This document shows positions 1 to 9,434 of a stretch of 64,000 nt of DNA, one piece after another. Source of the DNA: Flavobacterium rhamnosiphilum (GTDB taxonomy: Bacteria; Bacteroidota; Bacteroidia; Flavobacteriales; Flavobacteriaceae). Location: assembly GCF_004349195.1 (NCBI RefSeq), contig NZ_SMLG01000007.1, forward strand, positions 62,001-126,000. Reading direction: 5' to 3'. The translations under genes were made by a program, and so were the position numbers. How positions within the stretch are numbered: position 1 is the first letter of the stretch; every line of letters starts with the position of its first letter. Under the pieces are notes generated by a model. That model was not told the origin of the DNA. It was given only the letters and a program-made list of their open reading frames with translations, and searched no databases.

Positions 1-1
1 C

Positions 2-2368
2 ACCAAGTTAGGCAAAAAGGGAGTTGCTGAAAACATAAAATTCAATTATGATTCTAATATTGGTTTTCAGACTCCAACTAATGTTCCGCAATATGCAAAT
101 GCATCAGACTATGTTGCATTATACAATGAAAAGTTAACTTTTGAAGGCAATAGTGATCCATCAAAAGTATTAACCCTTGCCCAGTTTAATGGAGCAAATA
201 CAAACTGGATGGATGAAATTTTGAAGAAATCATCTTTTACAAATTCACATAATATAGGTATGAATGGTGCTTCAGAAAAAGCGAAGTATGCAATGGGATT
301 AGGTTATTTTACACAGGATGGTATTATGAATGCCGGTAAGGGAGTAAGTTCTGGAGAAGATTATAAAAGAATTACAGCTCGTTTCAATGGTACCTATGAT
401 GTGTCTGACAGATTTAGAATAGGAGGTAGTTTAGCGTATTTAAAGTCGGATTCAAATGATGCCAACGCACCATTTCAAGTTGCTAGGATTACACCATCTG
501 TTATTCCTGTTTATAATACGGATGGTTCTTATGGAACTGCGCCTGTTAGTGCAGGTTTAGGAACAGCGGGGAATAATAATCCAAGAATGATGTTGGATAT
601 CTTTAGAGGAAAATCAAAAACAACAAGAAGTTTATTAAGTGGTTTTGCTGAGTATGATTTTTTTAAAGACTTAACATATAAAGTTAACTTTTCAAGGGAT
701 TTTGAAACTTCTTCCAGTTATGGTTATACTCCGGAATTCACACCAATTGGTAGTGCAATACTTAGTCATAGTAAGCTTATAGAAAACAATGGTTCTAGAG
801 ATAATGTTTTGGCAGAAAATACACTTGTTTGGACAAAATCTTTTGACAAACATAGAATTGTTGTTTTGGGTGGAGCAAGTAGAGAAAGCCGAAAAACTAG
901 AAATTCTTCGTTTTCAGTAATTGATGTTCCTTTTAATGGTTCTGATGAGACATTATACCTAAACTTAGGTACGTCCTTAACGAACTTATTACAAAATAAT
1001 GCTGGAGCACAGGGCAGTGAAACGCGTTTTCAATCTTATTTTGGTCGTTTGCAATATGCTTATGACGATAAATATCTTATAAATGCTACTGTTCGTCGTG
1101 ATGGAGCATCGGTGTATAATTTTGATGGAAATCAAAAATCAGCAACTTTCCCTTCATTAGGTTTAGGTTGGGTAATTAGTAAAGAAAATTTTATGAAAAA
1201 CTCAGGGTTAGACTTTTTGAAAATAAAAGGAAGCTGGGGTAAACTTGGAAATGCAACCATTACCAGACAATTTGACAATACAGCTTCTAATCAAGCCGGA
1301 GCATTTTTCGGAAATCCCTCAGCAGTAAATACGGCAATATCAATTACACAATTAGTAGATCCATCGATTGAGTGGGAAGTAGTAACGGGGACTGATTTAG
1401 GGTTTGAATTGCGAACTTTTGATAATCGTTTATCAGTTGAAGGAGGGTATTATATAAAAGAGACTAAAGATGCTATTTTTAATATTACAAATTTAACAAC
1501 GTCTGGTTTAGGAGGAAGTTATTATACTAATGCAGGTTCATTTGAAAATAAAGGGGTTGAATTTTCAGCGACTTGGAATGATAAAATTGGAGAGAAATTT
1601 ACCTATTCCGTTTATGGTAATTTAACAACGATTAAAAATGAAATTACAAGTGTTATAGGAGGCTCTTTCTTTAACACGGGGCCTAGTTTATTTGGTAACC
1701 AAATAAAAAGATATGAAAATGGGCAGGAATTAGGAGCCTATTATGGCTTTCAGACTGACGGAGTGATACAAACTCAAGCTGAAGCTACTGCTTTAGGTTC
1801 AAAAGTGGGGGCATTCAAATTTAAGGATTTGGATGAAAATGGAGTAATAGATAATGAGGATAAAACCTTTTTAGGAAGTCCAATTCCTGATGTAACGTAT
1901 GGTTTTGGTATAAATTTAGCATATTCGAAAATCGATTTTGCGGTCGAATTTCAAGGTGTTGCAGGGAATGAGATCTATAATTTTAATAGAAACTCTCGAT
2001 TTGGAAACGAAAATTGGGATCAAGATTTTGTAAACAATCGTTGGACAACTACTAATCCTACGAATAGTTATCCAGCAGCTAATTCAGATCAAACGTCTTC
2101 TCGTCCAAGTTCATTTTACGTAGAAAAAGGAGATTATTTTAGAGTACGTACTATTCAATTGGGATATGCAATTCCCGAAAATTTATTAAATAAAATTAAA
2201 ATTCAAAAATTGCGATTTTATTTAAGTGCACAAAATCCATTCACAGCATTCAAATACAATGGTTTTTCTCCTGAATTAGGAAGTCAAAGTATTGAGAATT
2301 TAGGAGTAGACAACAATGCTTACCCACTATCAGCAATCTATAGTTTTGGTATTAATTTAAATTTTTAA
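2..2368 (+). CDS. SusC-like TonB-dependent outer-membrane transporter (5' truncated)
   Basis: Outer-membrane channel that, with its SusD partner, imports oligosaccharides using TonB energy. The frame is open from base 2, so the Met at 209 is internal and the true start lies before the window. About 788 residues are visible; SusC proteins are usually about 1000, so the signal peptide, the carboxypeptidase-like domain and part of the plug are missing. Family motifs include NTNWMDEILK near the plug-barrel junction, the FKDLDENGVIDNEDKTFLG segment, PDVTYGFGINLAYSKIDF, and a final strand YSFGINLNF ending in Phe, as expected for a BAM substrate. The SusD gene follows 4 bp after the stop. Substrate is inferred only from the downstream hydrolases. 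Confidence 0.95.
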   Translation, partial: TKLGKKGVAENIKFNYDSNIGFQTPTNVPQYANASDYVALYNEKLTFEGNSDPSKVLTLAQFNGANTNWMDEILKKSSFTNSHNIGMNGASEKAKYAMGLGYFTQDGIMNAGKGVSSGEDYKRITARFNGTYDVSDRFRIGGSLAYLKSDSNDANAPFQVARITPSVIPVYNTDGSYGTAPVSAGLGTAGNNNPRMMLDIFRGKSKTTRSLLSGFAEYDFFKDLTYKVNFSRDFETSSSYGYTPEFTPIGSAILSHSKLIENNGSRDNVLAENTLVWTKSFDKHRIVVLGGASRESRKTRNSSFSVIDVPFNGSDETLYLNLGTSLTNLLQNNAGAQGSETRFQSYFGRLQYAYDDKYLINATVRRDGASVYNFDGNQKSATFPSLGLGWVISKENFMKNSGLDFLKIKGSWGKLGNATITRQFDNTASNQAGAFFGNPSAVNTAISITQLVDPSIEWEVVTGTDLGFELRTFDNRLSVEGGYYIKETKDAIFNITNLTTSGLGGSYYTNAGSFENKGVEFSATWNDKIGEKFTYSVYGNLTTIKNEITSVIGGSFFNTGPSLFGNQIKRYENGQELGAYYGFQTDGVIQTQAEATALGSKVGAFKFKDLDENGVIDNEDKTFLGSPIPDVTYGFGINLAYSKIDFAVEFQGVAGNEIYNFNRNSRFGNENWDQDFVNNRWTTTNPTNSYPAANSDQTSSRPSSFYVEKGDYFRVRTIQLGYAIPENLLNKIKIQKLRFYLSAQNPFTAFKYNGFSPELGSQSIENLGVDNNAYPLSAIYSFGINLNF

Positions 2369-2372
2369 TAAA

Positions 2373-3794
2373 ATGAAAAAAATAATTTTTATACTTTTTG
2401 GTATAACACTTCTTAGTGCTTGTAGCGATAGTTATCTCGATATAAAACCAGAAGATCAGATTGAAGCTGATAATTTCTTTAAGACAAAAGAAGATGCTTT
2501 AGCCTCTGTAAACGCTATTTATGCTAATTTAAGAGCATGGGATTTAGCCGCTTTTTCCCCTATGATTTTATCGATATCTTCTGATGATGTTGAAAAAGGA
2601 AGCTCTCCGGGTGATGCCTCATTTTTTACCGATATTAATAATTTCACTTTCACATCATCTGCAGGTATAATTGGAGGGTATTGGTCTGGGCAATTTAAAG
2701 GGATTAATTTAAGCAATCAAACCATTTCTAATATTCCAAATATTGTTATGGATGAAACATTAAAAACGAGATTGCTTGCTGAAGCTCGTTTTTTGAGAGC
2801 CTATCATTATTTTAATTTAGTGAAAACTTATGGAGGAGTGCCTATTTATGATGGTCTTCCTGCTGATGGTAATTATAACCTTCCAAGAAATACAAAAGAA
2901 GAAGTGTATAGCTTTATTTTGGCTGATTTAAAATTTGCCGATGAGAATTTACCCGCTGCCTATGGAGCTACAGATATTGGAAGAGCGACTAAAGGTGCTG
3001 CAAAAGGATTTGAAGCTAAAGTAAATATGTATTTAGGGAATTGGAACGAAGTCTTATCATTTACTAATGCAGTGATAGGAATGGGATATGATTTATTGCC
3101 AAATTATAACAGCGTATTTCGTATTGCAAATGAAAATAGTGTCGAATCACTTTTTGAAGCACAATGCACCTATGTTTCTGGAAACTGTGACTTGTCAAAT
3201 TCTCAATATTCTCAAGTACAAGGCGTAAGAGGACAATATGGTTGGGGATTTAATGTGCCTTCACAAGATTTGTCTGATTCCTATGAAGCAGGTGATGTCC
3301 GTAGAGATGCCACTATTATTTACAGAGGTGAAACCACGCCAGAAGGTGATTTTATTGCTCTAATTGGAGACAATCCGATGTACAATCAAAAATCGTATGT
3401 GCCATCTGGACAAATTGGGAATTGCTCTGAAGGTTCTGAACAGAACATTAAAATAATGCGTTTTGCCGAAATTCTTTTAATGAATGCTGAAGCAGCAAAC
3501 GAAACAGGTGATACTCCTTTAGCATTAATTTCTGTTAATAAAGTGAGAGTAAGAGCGGGATTAATTCCATTACTTTCATTACCTAAAGCACAACTTCGTG
3601 AAGCAATTTGGAAAGAAAGAAGATCAGAAATGGGAATGGAAGGAGATCGATTTTTAGATGTCGTGCGTCAAGGAAGAGGAGCAACTGTTTTGGGTCCGCT
3701 TGGATTCACATCTGGAAAGAATGAAGTTTTCCCAATTCCAGCAGAAGCAATCTCTTTGAGTAACGGTGTTCTTACTCAAAACTCTGGTTATTAA
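2373..3794 (+). CDS. SusD/RagB family glycan-binding lipoprotein
   Basis: Surface lipoprotein that caps the SusC channel and binds the target glycan. A lipoprotein signal peptide ends at LLSACSD, with the lipidated Cys at residue 17. The SusD signatures are visible: the TPR-like stretch around residue 140 (ARFLRAYHYFNLVKTYGG) and the C-terminal KERRSEMGMEGDRFLDVVRQG region with a terminal FPIPAEAI segment. At 473 aa it is slightly short but complete for the family. It is co-transcribed with the preceding susC (4-bp gap). A strong hairpin follows the stop. Confidence 0.95.
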   Translation: MKKIIFILFGITLLSACSDSYLDIKPEDQIEADNFFKTKEDALASVNAIYANLRAWDLAAFSPMILSISSDDVEKGSSPGDASFFTDINNFTFTSSAGIIGGYWSGQFKGINLSNQTISNIPNIVMDETLKTRLLAEARFLRAYHYFNLVKTYGGVPIYDGLPADGNYNLPRNTKEEVYSFILADLKFADENLPAAYGATDIGRATKGAAKGFEAKVNMYLGNWNEVLSFTNAVIGMGYDLLPNYNSVFRIANENSVESLFEAQCTYVSGNCDLSNSQYSQVQGVRGQYGWGFNVPSQDLSDSYEAGDVRRDATIIYRGETTPEGDFIALIGDNPMYNQKSYVPSGQIGNCSEGSEQNIKIMRFAEILLMNAEAANETGDTPLALISVNKVRVRAGLIPLLSLPKAQLREAIWKERRSEMGMEGDRFLDVVRQGRGATVLGPLGFTSGKNEVFPIPAEAISLSNGVLTQNSGY

Positions 3795-3800
3795 TTGGTT

Positions 3801-3842
3801 TTATTCTCATTTCTCTTGTTTTTTTGAGAGAAATGAGAATAA
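3801..3842 (+). terminator. Intercistronic hairpin after susD
   Basis: A perfect 16-bp stem (3801-3816 with 3827-3842) closes a 10-nt T-rich loop and is followed by TTTATTTTT. It lies between susD and the glycosidase gene. It may be a terminator or an attenuating or mRNA-stabilising hairpin that lowers hydrolase expression relative to susCD. Which it is cannot be told from sequence. Confidence 0.7.
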
Positions 3843-3881
3843 TTTATTTTTACAAACAGTATAAAAATCGAAAATTTAAAG

Positions 3882-5255
3882 ATGATTAAAATCTCAGTTT
3901 TATTTATGTTTTTTACTTTTTTGGGTTGTAGTTCCTATGGAGATAAACCAAATGAGAGTACAGCGGTAAATCCACCAATTATAAAATTAACGGATGAAGA
4001 ACTAATCGATTTAGTACAAAAACAAACCCTTTCTTATTTTTGGGATTATGCTGAGCCTAATTCAGGGATGGCGAGAGAACGCTATCATCCTGATGGTATT
4101 TATCCTGAAAATGATGCTCATGTTGTAACAACAGGGGGCTCTGGTTTTGGCTTGATGGCCATCGTTTCAGGTATGTCTCGTGGCTATATCACTAAAAATC
4201 AAGGTACGGAAAGATTAAATAAAATTGCCAATTTCCTTGCTAATGCAGATCGTTTTCACGGAGCTTGGTCGCATTGGATTGACGGAAATACAGGTAAAGT
4301 AAAACCATTTGGTACAAAAGATAATGGTGGAGATTTAGTTGAAACGTCTTTTTTGGCAGCAGGTTTTATAACCGTTCGGGAATACCTTAAAAACGGAACA
4401 GCTGAAGAAAAGGCTGTTAGTCAAAAATTCGACGAACTCTGGAAAGGAATTGATTGGCAATGGTACACGAACAATCAAAATAAATTATTTTGGCATTGGT
4501 CACCTAATTACGATTGGCAAATGAATTTTGCTCTTGAAGGTTATAACGAATGTTTGATTACATATGTTATGGCAGCAGCTTCACCAACACATCCAATCAC
4601 ACCTGCGGCGTATCATGAAGGCTGGGCAAGAAGTGGTGCAATAGTTTCGGCTAAAACCAAATACAATTTGCCTTTGATTTTAAAGCACAATGGTGCTGAA
4701 GAATTCGGAGGGCCTTTATTTTGGGCACATTATTCCTATTTAGGATTAGATCCAAATCAGTTAACTGACAAGTATGCTAATTATTGGGATTTGAATTCCA
4801 ATCATACAAAAATCAATTATTTGTATGCTGTTGCCAATCCAAAAAAATTCAAAGGCTATGGGGCCAATTATTGGGGATTGACTGCGTCTTATTCTAGAAA
4901 TAGTGATGAATCCATTGGTTATGATGCACACATGCCCAGCAATGACAAAGGAGTCATTTCACCTACAGCCGCAATAAGTTCCATTGTTTATACGCCGGTT
5001 GAGTCTATTGCCTTAATGCGAAATTTATATGAAAACTATAAAACGGAAACTTGGGGTGTAGCTGGATTTTACGATGCAAACAGTCTACAGTATAAATGGA
5101 CAGCGCAACGCTACTTAGCGATTGATCAAGGACCAGAAATAGTGATGTTAGAAAATTATCGTTCGGGTTTATTATGGAAACTATTTATGAATGCACCTGA
5201 GGTAAAACAAGGTTTAATTAATCTTGGTTTTCACTCAGGGAAATATGGGTTTTAA
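3882..5255 (+). CDS. Glucoamylase-like (PF10091/GH144-type) lipoprotein, probable endo-beta-glucanase
   Basis: Predicted lipoprotein glycosidase with a short signal peptide and lipobox FLGCSS (Cys 16). The rest matches the 'glycoamylase-like' (alpha/alpha)6-barrel family of Bacteroidota: SYFWDYAEPNSGMARER near residue 50, then TTGGSGFGLMA, WSHWIDGNTGK, NGGDLVETSFLAAG, GYNECLITYVMAA, and GPEIVMLENYRSGLLW near the end. Characterised relatives are GH144 endo-beta-1,2-glucanases, so beta-1,2-glucan is a plausible substrate; the exact linkage is inference. At 457 aa it is normal length. It lies between susCD and a GH3 gene in the same direction. A scar of a lost esterase gene begins directly after its stop. 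Confidence 0.88.
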   Translation: MIKISVLFMFFTFLGCSSYGDKPNESTAVNPPIIKLTDEELIDLVQKQTLSYFWDYAEPNSGMARERYHPDGIYPENDAHVVTTGGSGFGLMAIVSGMSRGYITKNQGTERLNKIANFLANADRFHGAWSHWIDGNTGKVKPFGTKDNGGDLVETSFLAAGFITVREYLKNGTAEEKAVSQKFDELWKGIDWQWYTNNQNKLFWHWSPNYDWQMNFALEGYNECLITYVMAAASPTHPITPAAYHEGWARSGAIVSAKTKYNLPLILKHNGAEEFGGPLFWAHYSYLGLDPNQLTDKYANYWDLNSNHTKINYLYAVANPKKFKGYGANYWGLTASYSRNSDESIGYDAHMPSNDKGVISPTAAISSIVYTPVESIALMRNLYENYKTETWGVAGFYDANSLQYKWTAQRYLAIDQGPEIVMLENYRSGLLWKLFMNAPEVKQGLINLGFHSGKYGF

Positions 5256-5257
5256 GG

Positions 5258-5377
5258 GACAGTAATGCCAACGTTGCGCTAACAATTTTTGATGATGCAA
5301 ATCACGATAGTTGGACAAAAGTATATGACAACCAAGAAATTTATGACTGGATGTTCAAACAAACAAAAATAGATAAA
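5258..5377 (+). pseudogene. Remnant C-terminus of an alpha/beta-hydrolase (esterase/prolyl-oligopeptidase type)
   Basis: The 120 bp between the glycosidase stop and the bglX start translate, in the bglX frame, to a tail containing NANVALTIFDDANHDSWTK followed by VYDNQEIYDWMFKQ. This is the usual end of Bacteroidota carboxylesterases of the prolyl-oligopeptidase fold, with the catalytic His in NHDSW. The rest of that gene (nucleophile Ser, acid) is absent. The frame has no stop before the bglX Met, so any translation would fuse to it. Interpretation: a deletion removed most of an esterase gene, and perhaps a second glycosidase, from this locus. Confidence 0.75.
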
Positions 5378-7678
5378 ATGAAAATTAAACTTATTATACT
5401 CCTTATTGGCTTTTCGCTTTTTGGTTATAGCCAAAAAAAGACAACTAAAAAGGCGGTTACAATTAAACCAAAAACCGAATTCGTAGCGGAGTTGCTTTCG
5501 AAAATGACTTTGGAAGAGAAAATTGGTCAATTGAATTTACCCACTTCGGGTGATATTACAACTGGTGCTGCCAGTAGTTCTAATGTGGCTAAAAATATCG
5601 AAGAAGGTAAAGTTGGCGGTTTGTTCAACATCAAATCAGTTCAGAAAATAAAAGAAGTACAGAAAATTGCTGTCGAAAAAAGCCGATTGAAGATTCCGTT
5701 GCTTTTTGGAATGGATGTAATTCATGGCTATGAAACGACCTTTCCTATTCCGCTTGGATTGTCTTGTACTTGGGACATGAAATTGATTGAACGCAGTGCT
5801 CAAATTGCTGCTAAGGAAGCCAGTGCCGATGGAATCAACTGGACATTTTCGCCTATGGTTGATATTTCCCGTGATCCACGTTGGGGAAGGGTTTCTGAAG
5901 GTTCAGGTGAAGATCCGTTTTTGGGAAGTCAAATTGCAAAAGCAATGGTCAACGGGTATCAACAAAATGATTTGTCAAAGAACAATACCATTTTATCGTG
6001 TGTGAAACATTTTGCTTTATATGGCGCGCCAGATGCAGGACGTGATTACAATACGGTTGATATGAGCCGAATAAAAATGTACAATGATTATTTTCCTCCA
6101 TACAAAGCCGCTATTGATGCCGGCGTAGGTTCGGTTATGGCATCTTTCAATGAGATTGACGGAATTCCTGCAACGGGAAACAAATGGTTAATGACTGATG
6201 TGTTGAGAAAACAATGGGGTTTCAACGGTTTTGTGGTGACTGATTTTACAGGGATTCCAGAAATGATAGAACACGGAATGGGGGATTTGCAAACCGTATC
6301 TGCTTTGGCATTAAATGCCGGAATTGAAATGGATATGGTAGGTGAAGGGTTTCTTACGACTTTAAAGAAATCATTGGATGAAGGAAAAGTGAGCATCGAA
6401 CAAATAGATAATGCGGCTCGTCTTATTTTGAATGCCAAATATGATTTGGGATTGTTCCATGATCCGTATAAATATTGTGATGAAAAAAGGGCTAAAACAG
6501 AAGTTTTTACAAAAAGCCACAGAGCTGAAGCAAGAGCTATTGCTGCACAGTCTTTGGTTTTATTAAAAAATAACAATCAGTTGCTTCCTCTTAAAAAATC
6601 AGGGACTGTTGCTGTTATTGGGCCATTGGCTGATGCCAAAGAAAATATGGCGGGTACTTGGAGTGTGGCTACCAATATGGATAAATCCATTTCATTACTA
6701 GCAGGAATCAAAGAAGTTGCCGGTGATGCTACAAAAGTGCTTTACGCCAAAGGGAGTAATCTGGATTATGATGCGGCTTTCGAAGAAAAAGCGACCATGT
6801 TTGGAAAAACGTTGCACCGAGATAATAGAACTTCTGCAGAATTATTGACGGAAGCCTTGAAAATAGCGAGTCAGTCGGATGTAATTGTTGCAGCTTTAGG
6901 TGAATCAGCAGAAATGTCCGGAGAAAGCAGCAGTCGAACTAATTTAGAGATTCCACAAGCGCAAAAAGACTTATTGCAAGCATTATTGAAAACGGGGAAA
7001 CCGGTTGTATTGGTTTTATTTACAGGTCGGCCTTTGGTGTTGGTTCAGGAAAATGAAACGGTTCCAGCCATATTAAATACTTGGTTTGCAGGAAGTGAAG
7101 CAGGAAGCGCTATTGCTGATGTTTTGTTTGGAAATGAAAATCCTTCCGGAAAATTAACGGCGACGTTCCCAAGAAGTGTAGGGCAGGTGCCTATTTATTA
7201 CAATCAAAAAAATACAGGAAGACCACTTGCGAACAAAGAAGGGAAATTCGAAAAATTCAGATCGAATTATATTGACGAAAGAAATGAACCTTTATTTCCT
7301 TTTGGTTTTGGATTGAGCTATACCACTTTTAAATATTCAAACTTGAAAATTTCATCCGATAAAATGAATTTCAACGAGAAATTAATGGTTAGCGTTGACG
7401 TTACAAACACAGGAAATTATGATGGGAAAGAGGTAGTTCAATTGTACATAAGAGATTTAGTTGGGTCAGTTACAAGACCTTTAAAAGAATTGAAAGGATT
7501 CCAAAAAATAGTCCTTAAAAAAGGAGAAAAACAAACGGTAATTTTTGAAATTTCTGTAGAAGAATTAAAATTCTATAATTCAGATTTACAGTTTATTGCT
7601 GAGCCGGGTACTTTTCAAGCTATTGTAGGTACGGATTCAAGCACTGATAATAAAGTTGATTTTTTGTTGATTAAGTAG
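5378..7678 (+). CDS. bglX: Periplasmic beta-glucosidase, GH3 family
   Basis: Releases glucose from the non-reducing end of beta-gluco-oligosaccharides in the periplasm. The Met at 5378 is chosen because it begins a clean signal peptide (MKIKLIILLIGFSLFGYSQ); a Met 27 bp upstream belongs to the esterase scar. About 766 aa. The order is a GH3 N-terminal TIM barrel (MTLEEKIGQLN, FGMDVIHGYETTFPIPLG, SEGSGEDP, nucleophile Asp in VVTDF near residue 289), a GH3 C-terminal alpha/beta sandwich (VLLKNNNQLLPL, GESAEMSGESSSR), and a fibronectin-III-like domain after about residue 650 (VDVTNTGNYDGKEVVQLY). It closes the locus and is followed by a strong terminator. It would finish what the upstream glycosidase starts. 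Confidence 0.95.
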   Translation: MKIKLIILLIGFSLFGYSQKKTTKKAVTIKPKTEFVAELLSKMTLEEKIGQLNLPTSGDITTGAASSSNVAKNIEEGKVGGLFNIKSVQKIKEVQKIAVEKSRLKIPLLFGMDVIHGYETTFPIPLGLSCTWDMKLIERSAQIAAKEASADGINWTFSPMVDISRDPRWGRVSEGSGEDPFLGSQIAKAMVNGYQQNDLSKNNTILSCVKHFALYGAPDAGRDYNTVDMSRIKMYNDYFPPYKAAIDAGVGSVMASFNEIDGIPATGNKWLMTDVLRKQWGFNGFVVTDFTGIPEMIEHGMGDLQTVSALALNAGIEMDMVGEGFLTTLKKSLDEGKVSIEQIDNAARLILNAKYDLGLFHDPYKYCDEKRAKTEVFTKSHRAEARAIAAQSLVLLKNNNQLLPLKKSGTVAVIGPLADAKENMAGTWSVATNMDKSISLLAGIKEVAGDATKVLYAKGSNLDYDAAFEEKATMFGKTLHRDNRTSAELLTEALKIASQSDVIVAALGESAEMSGESSSRTNLEIPQAQKDLLQALLKTGKPVVLVLFTGRPLVLVQENETVPAILNTWFAGSEAGSAIADVLFGNENPSGKLTATFPRSVGQVPIYYNQKNTGRPLANKEGKFEKFRSNYIDERNEPLFPFGFGLSYTTFKYSNLKISSDKMNFNEKLMVSVDVTNTGNYDGKEVVQLYIRDLVGSVTRPLKELKGFQKIVLKKGEKQTVIFEISVEELKFYNSDLQFIAEPGTFQAIVGTDSSTDNKVDFLLIK

Positions 7679-7704
7679 ATTTTGGTTAGTTTATTTATGA
7701 TCAG

Positions 7705-7735
7705 CCCTTCGGTATTCATACCGAAGGGTTTTTTT
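7705..7735 (+). terminator. Rho-independent terminator after bglX
   Basis: A perfect 10-bp stem (7705-7714 with 7719-7728), a TTCA loop and a run of seven T. It marks the 3' end of the utilisation locus. Confidence 0.92.
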
Positions 7736-7914
7736 ATAAAAAAGCGTATTTATTAAAAGCAATGCGATGGTCAACTGCTTTTATTTACTTTTATCAATTC
7801 AAAAAAAATAATTTGCAGATTTTTTTTTGAATGGGATATCAAATATTCGTTAAGAATTACGAAATTGCCGTTCCTATTGAAACCAAAAAATTCAAACCAT
7901 CACCGTATTAAATT

Positions 7915-9309
7915 ATGAGAAAATCAATTTTATGTGTTGCACTATTCCTTAACGGAATTGTTCTTTTTGCTCAAACTAAGGAGGAACAAACCTTGAAGGA
8001 AATTTACAAATCATCCTTGACCAATGCCAAATGTTATCCCTGGCTGGACCATTTATCCAATAAAATTGGCTCTCGATTATCGGGTTCAACCGGAGCAGAA
8101 AAAGCGGTTTTGTATACCAAAGCACAATTGGAAACGCTCGGATTAGATAAAGTATACCTTCAGGAAGTGATGGTGCCAAAATGGGTTCGGGGCGAAAAAG
8201 AAATCGCTTATTTACAAATTGGGAAACAAAAAATCACTTTCCCAATATGTGCGCTGGGCGGCTCAGTTGCCACTCCAAAAAAAGGAGTGCAAGCAGCTAT
8301 AATTGAAGTAAACAGTTTAGAAGAATTAATAGCATTAGGGGAAGAAAAAGTAAAAGGTAAAATCATTTTTTTTAACAGACCCATGAATCCTGAATTTATT
8401 GAAACTTTCAAAGCGTATGGCAGTTGTGTCGACCAAAGATCCTCAGGAGCAAGAGAAGCCGGAAAACTGGGTGCATTAGCTGTAATTGTCAGATCGATGA
8501 ATTTGCGATTGGATGATTTACCACATACCGGTGCAACCAATTATGGAGAAATTTCAAAAGAACAACGAATTCCGGCTGCTGCAATTAGTACAAATGGGGC
8601 TGAACTTTTAAGTAAAAGTTTAAAAGATAAACCCAATGCGCCATTCTATTTAAAACAATCCTGTCAGACATTTGATGATGTTTTGTCTTATAATGTTGTC
8701 GGTGAAATGACGGGTTCTGAACATCCTGAAAGAATAATGGTCGTTGGTGGGCATCTTGATTCCTGGGATTTAGGAGACGGATCTCATGATGATGGCGCTG
8801 GATGTGTGCAAAGTATGGAAGTATTGAATATATTTAAAAACATAGGGTATAAACCTAAAAATACGCTTCGTGTGGTATTGTTCATGAACGAAGAAAACGG
8901 TGTTCGCGGCGGAAATGAATATGAAGTGCAATCCAATAAAAACAACGAAAACCATATTTTTGCTTTAGAAAGTGATTCAGGAGGATTTTCACCAAGAGGT
9001 TTTTCAATTGATGCTGATGAAGCGAATTTCAATAAAATCAGTAGTTGGGCAACTTTATTCGAACCTTATTTAGTTCACAAATTTGTAAAAGGGCATTCCG
9101 GAGTTGACATTGGTCCGTTAAAATCAAATCATATCGTAAAGGCTGGATTACAACCGGATTCACAACGCTATTTTGATTACCATCATGCTGCAAATGACAC
9201 TTTTGATGCCATCAATAAAAGAGAATTAGAATTAGGAGCAGCAACGATGGCTTCGTTACTATATTTAATAGATCAGAATGGAATTGTAAATACGGTGAAG
9301 GTTCAATAA
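7915..9309 (+). CDS. M28 family zinc metallopeptidase, secreted (carboxypeptidase Q-like)
   Basis: Exported aminopeptidase/carboxypeptidase of clan MH. Signal peptide of about 19 residues ends in LFAQ. A PA-like insert (KGKIIFF, GALAVIVRS) precedes the catalytic domain. Dinuclear zinc ligands are visible: His and Asp in GGHLDSWD (about residue 280), Asp in SHDDGAG, the catalytic Glu pair in MNEENG (about residue 326), Asp in ESDSGG, and the final His in YHHAAND (about residue 423). Length 464 aa fits the PGCP-like subgroup. It stands alone between two terminators. Substrate is unknown. Confidence 0.92.
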   Translation: MRKSILCVALFLNGIVLFAQTKEEQTLKEIYKSSLTNAKCYPWLDHLSNKIGSRLSGSTGAEKAVLYTKAQLETLGLDKVYLQEVMVPKWVRGEKEIAYLQIGKQKITFPICALGGSVATPKKGVQAAIIEVNSLEELIALGEEKVKGKIIFFNRPMNPEFIETFKAYGSCVDQRSSGAREAGKLGALAVIVRSMNLRLDDLPHTGATNYGEISKEQRIPAAAISTNGAELLSKSLKDKPNAPFYLKQSCQTFDDVLSYNVVGEMTGSEHPERIMVVGGHLDSWDLGDGSHDDGAGCVQSMEVLNIFKNIGYKPKNTLRVVLFMNEENGVRGGNEYEVQSNKNNENHIFALESDSGGFSPRGFSIDADEANFNKISSWATLFEPYLVHKFVKGHSGVDIGPLKSNHIVKAGLQPDSQRYFDYHHAANDTFDAINKRELELGAATMASLLYLIDQNGIVNTVKVQ

Positions 9310-9350
9310 ATTTTTCAATATTTGTGTTGTCAATCTTTAATAAAGGCATA

Positions 9351-9385
9351 AAAAAACTACAAGTTATACGCTTGTAGTTTTTTTT
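9351..9385. terminator. Bidirectional terminator between convergent genes
   Basis: The stem CTACAAG/CTTGTAG (9357-9363 with 9371-9377) is extended by flanking A6 and T8 runs, so a U-tract exists on either strand. It serves the M28 peptidase (+). It could also serve the SRPBCC gene (-), although it lies about 50 bp past that stop. Confidence 0.8.
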
Positions 9386-9434
9386 ATGTTTATTGGGCTG
9401 GGATTATGGAATGACATGCATTCTTTATTTTATC

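Noticed and set aside
5279..5530. Minus-strand frame over the esterase scar and bglX start
   Set aside because: Runs antisense to the bglX signal peptide; the scar is readable in the forward frame instead.
6088..6576. Long antisense frame inside bglX (162 codons, minus)
   Set aside because: Lies wholly opposite conserved GH3 coding sequence, has no family features, and results from codon bias.
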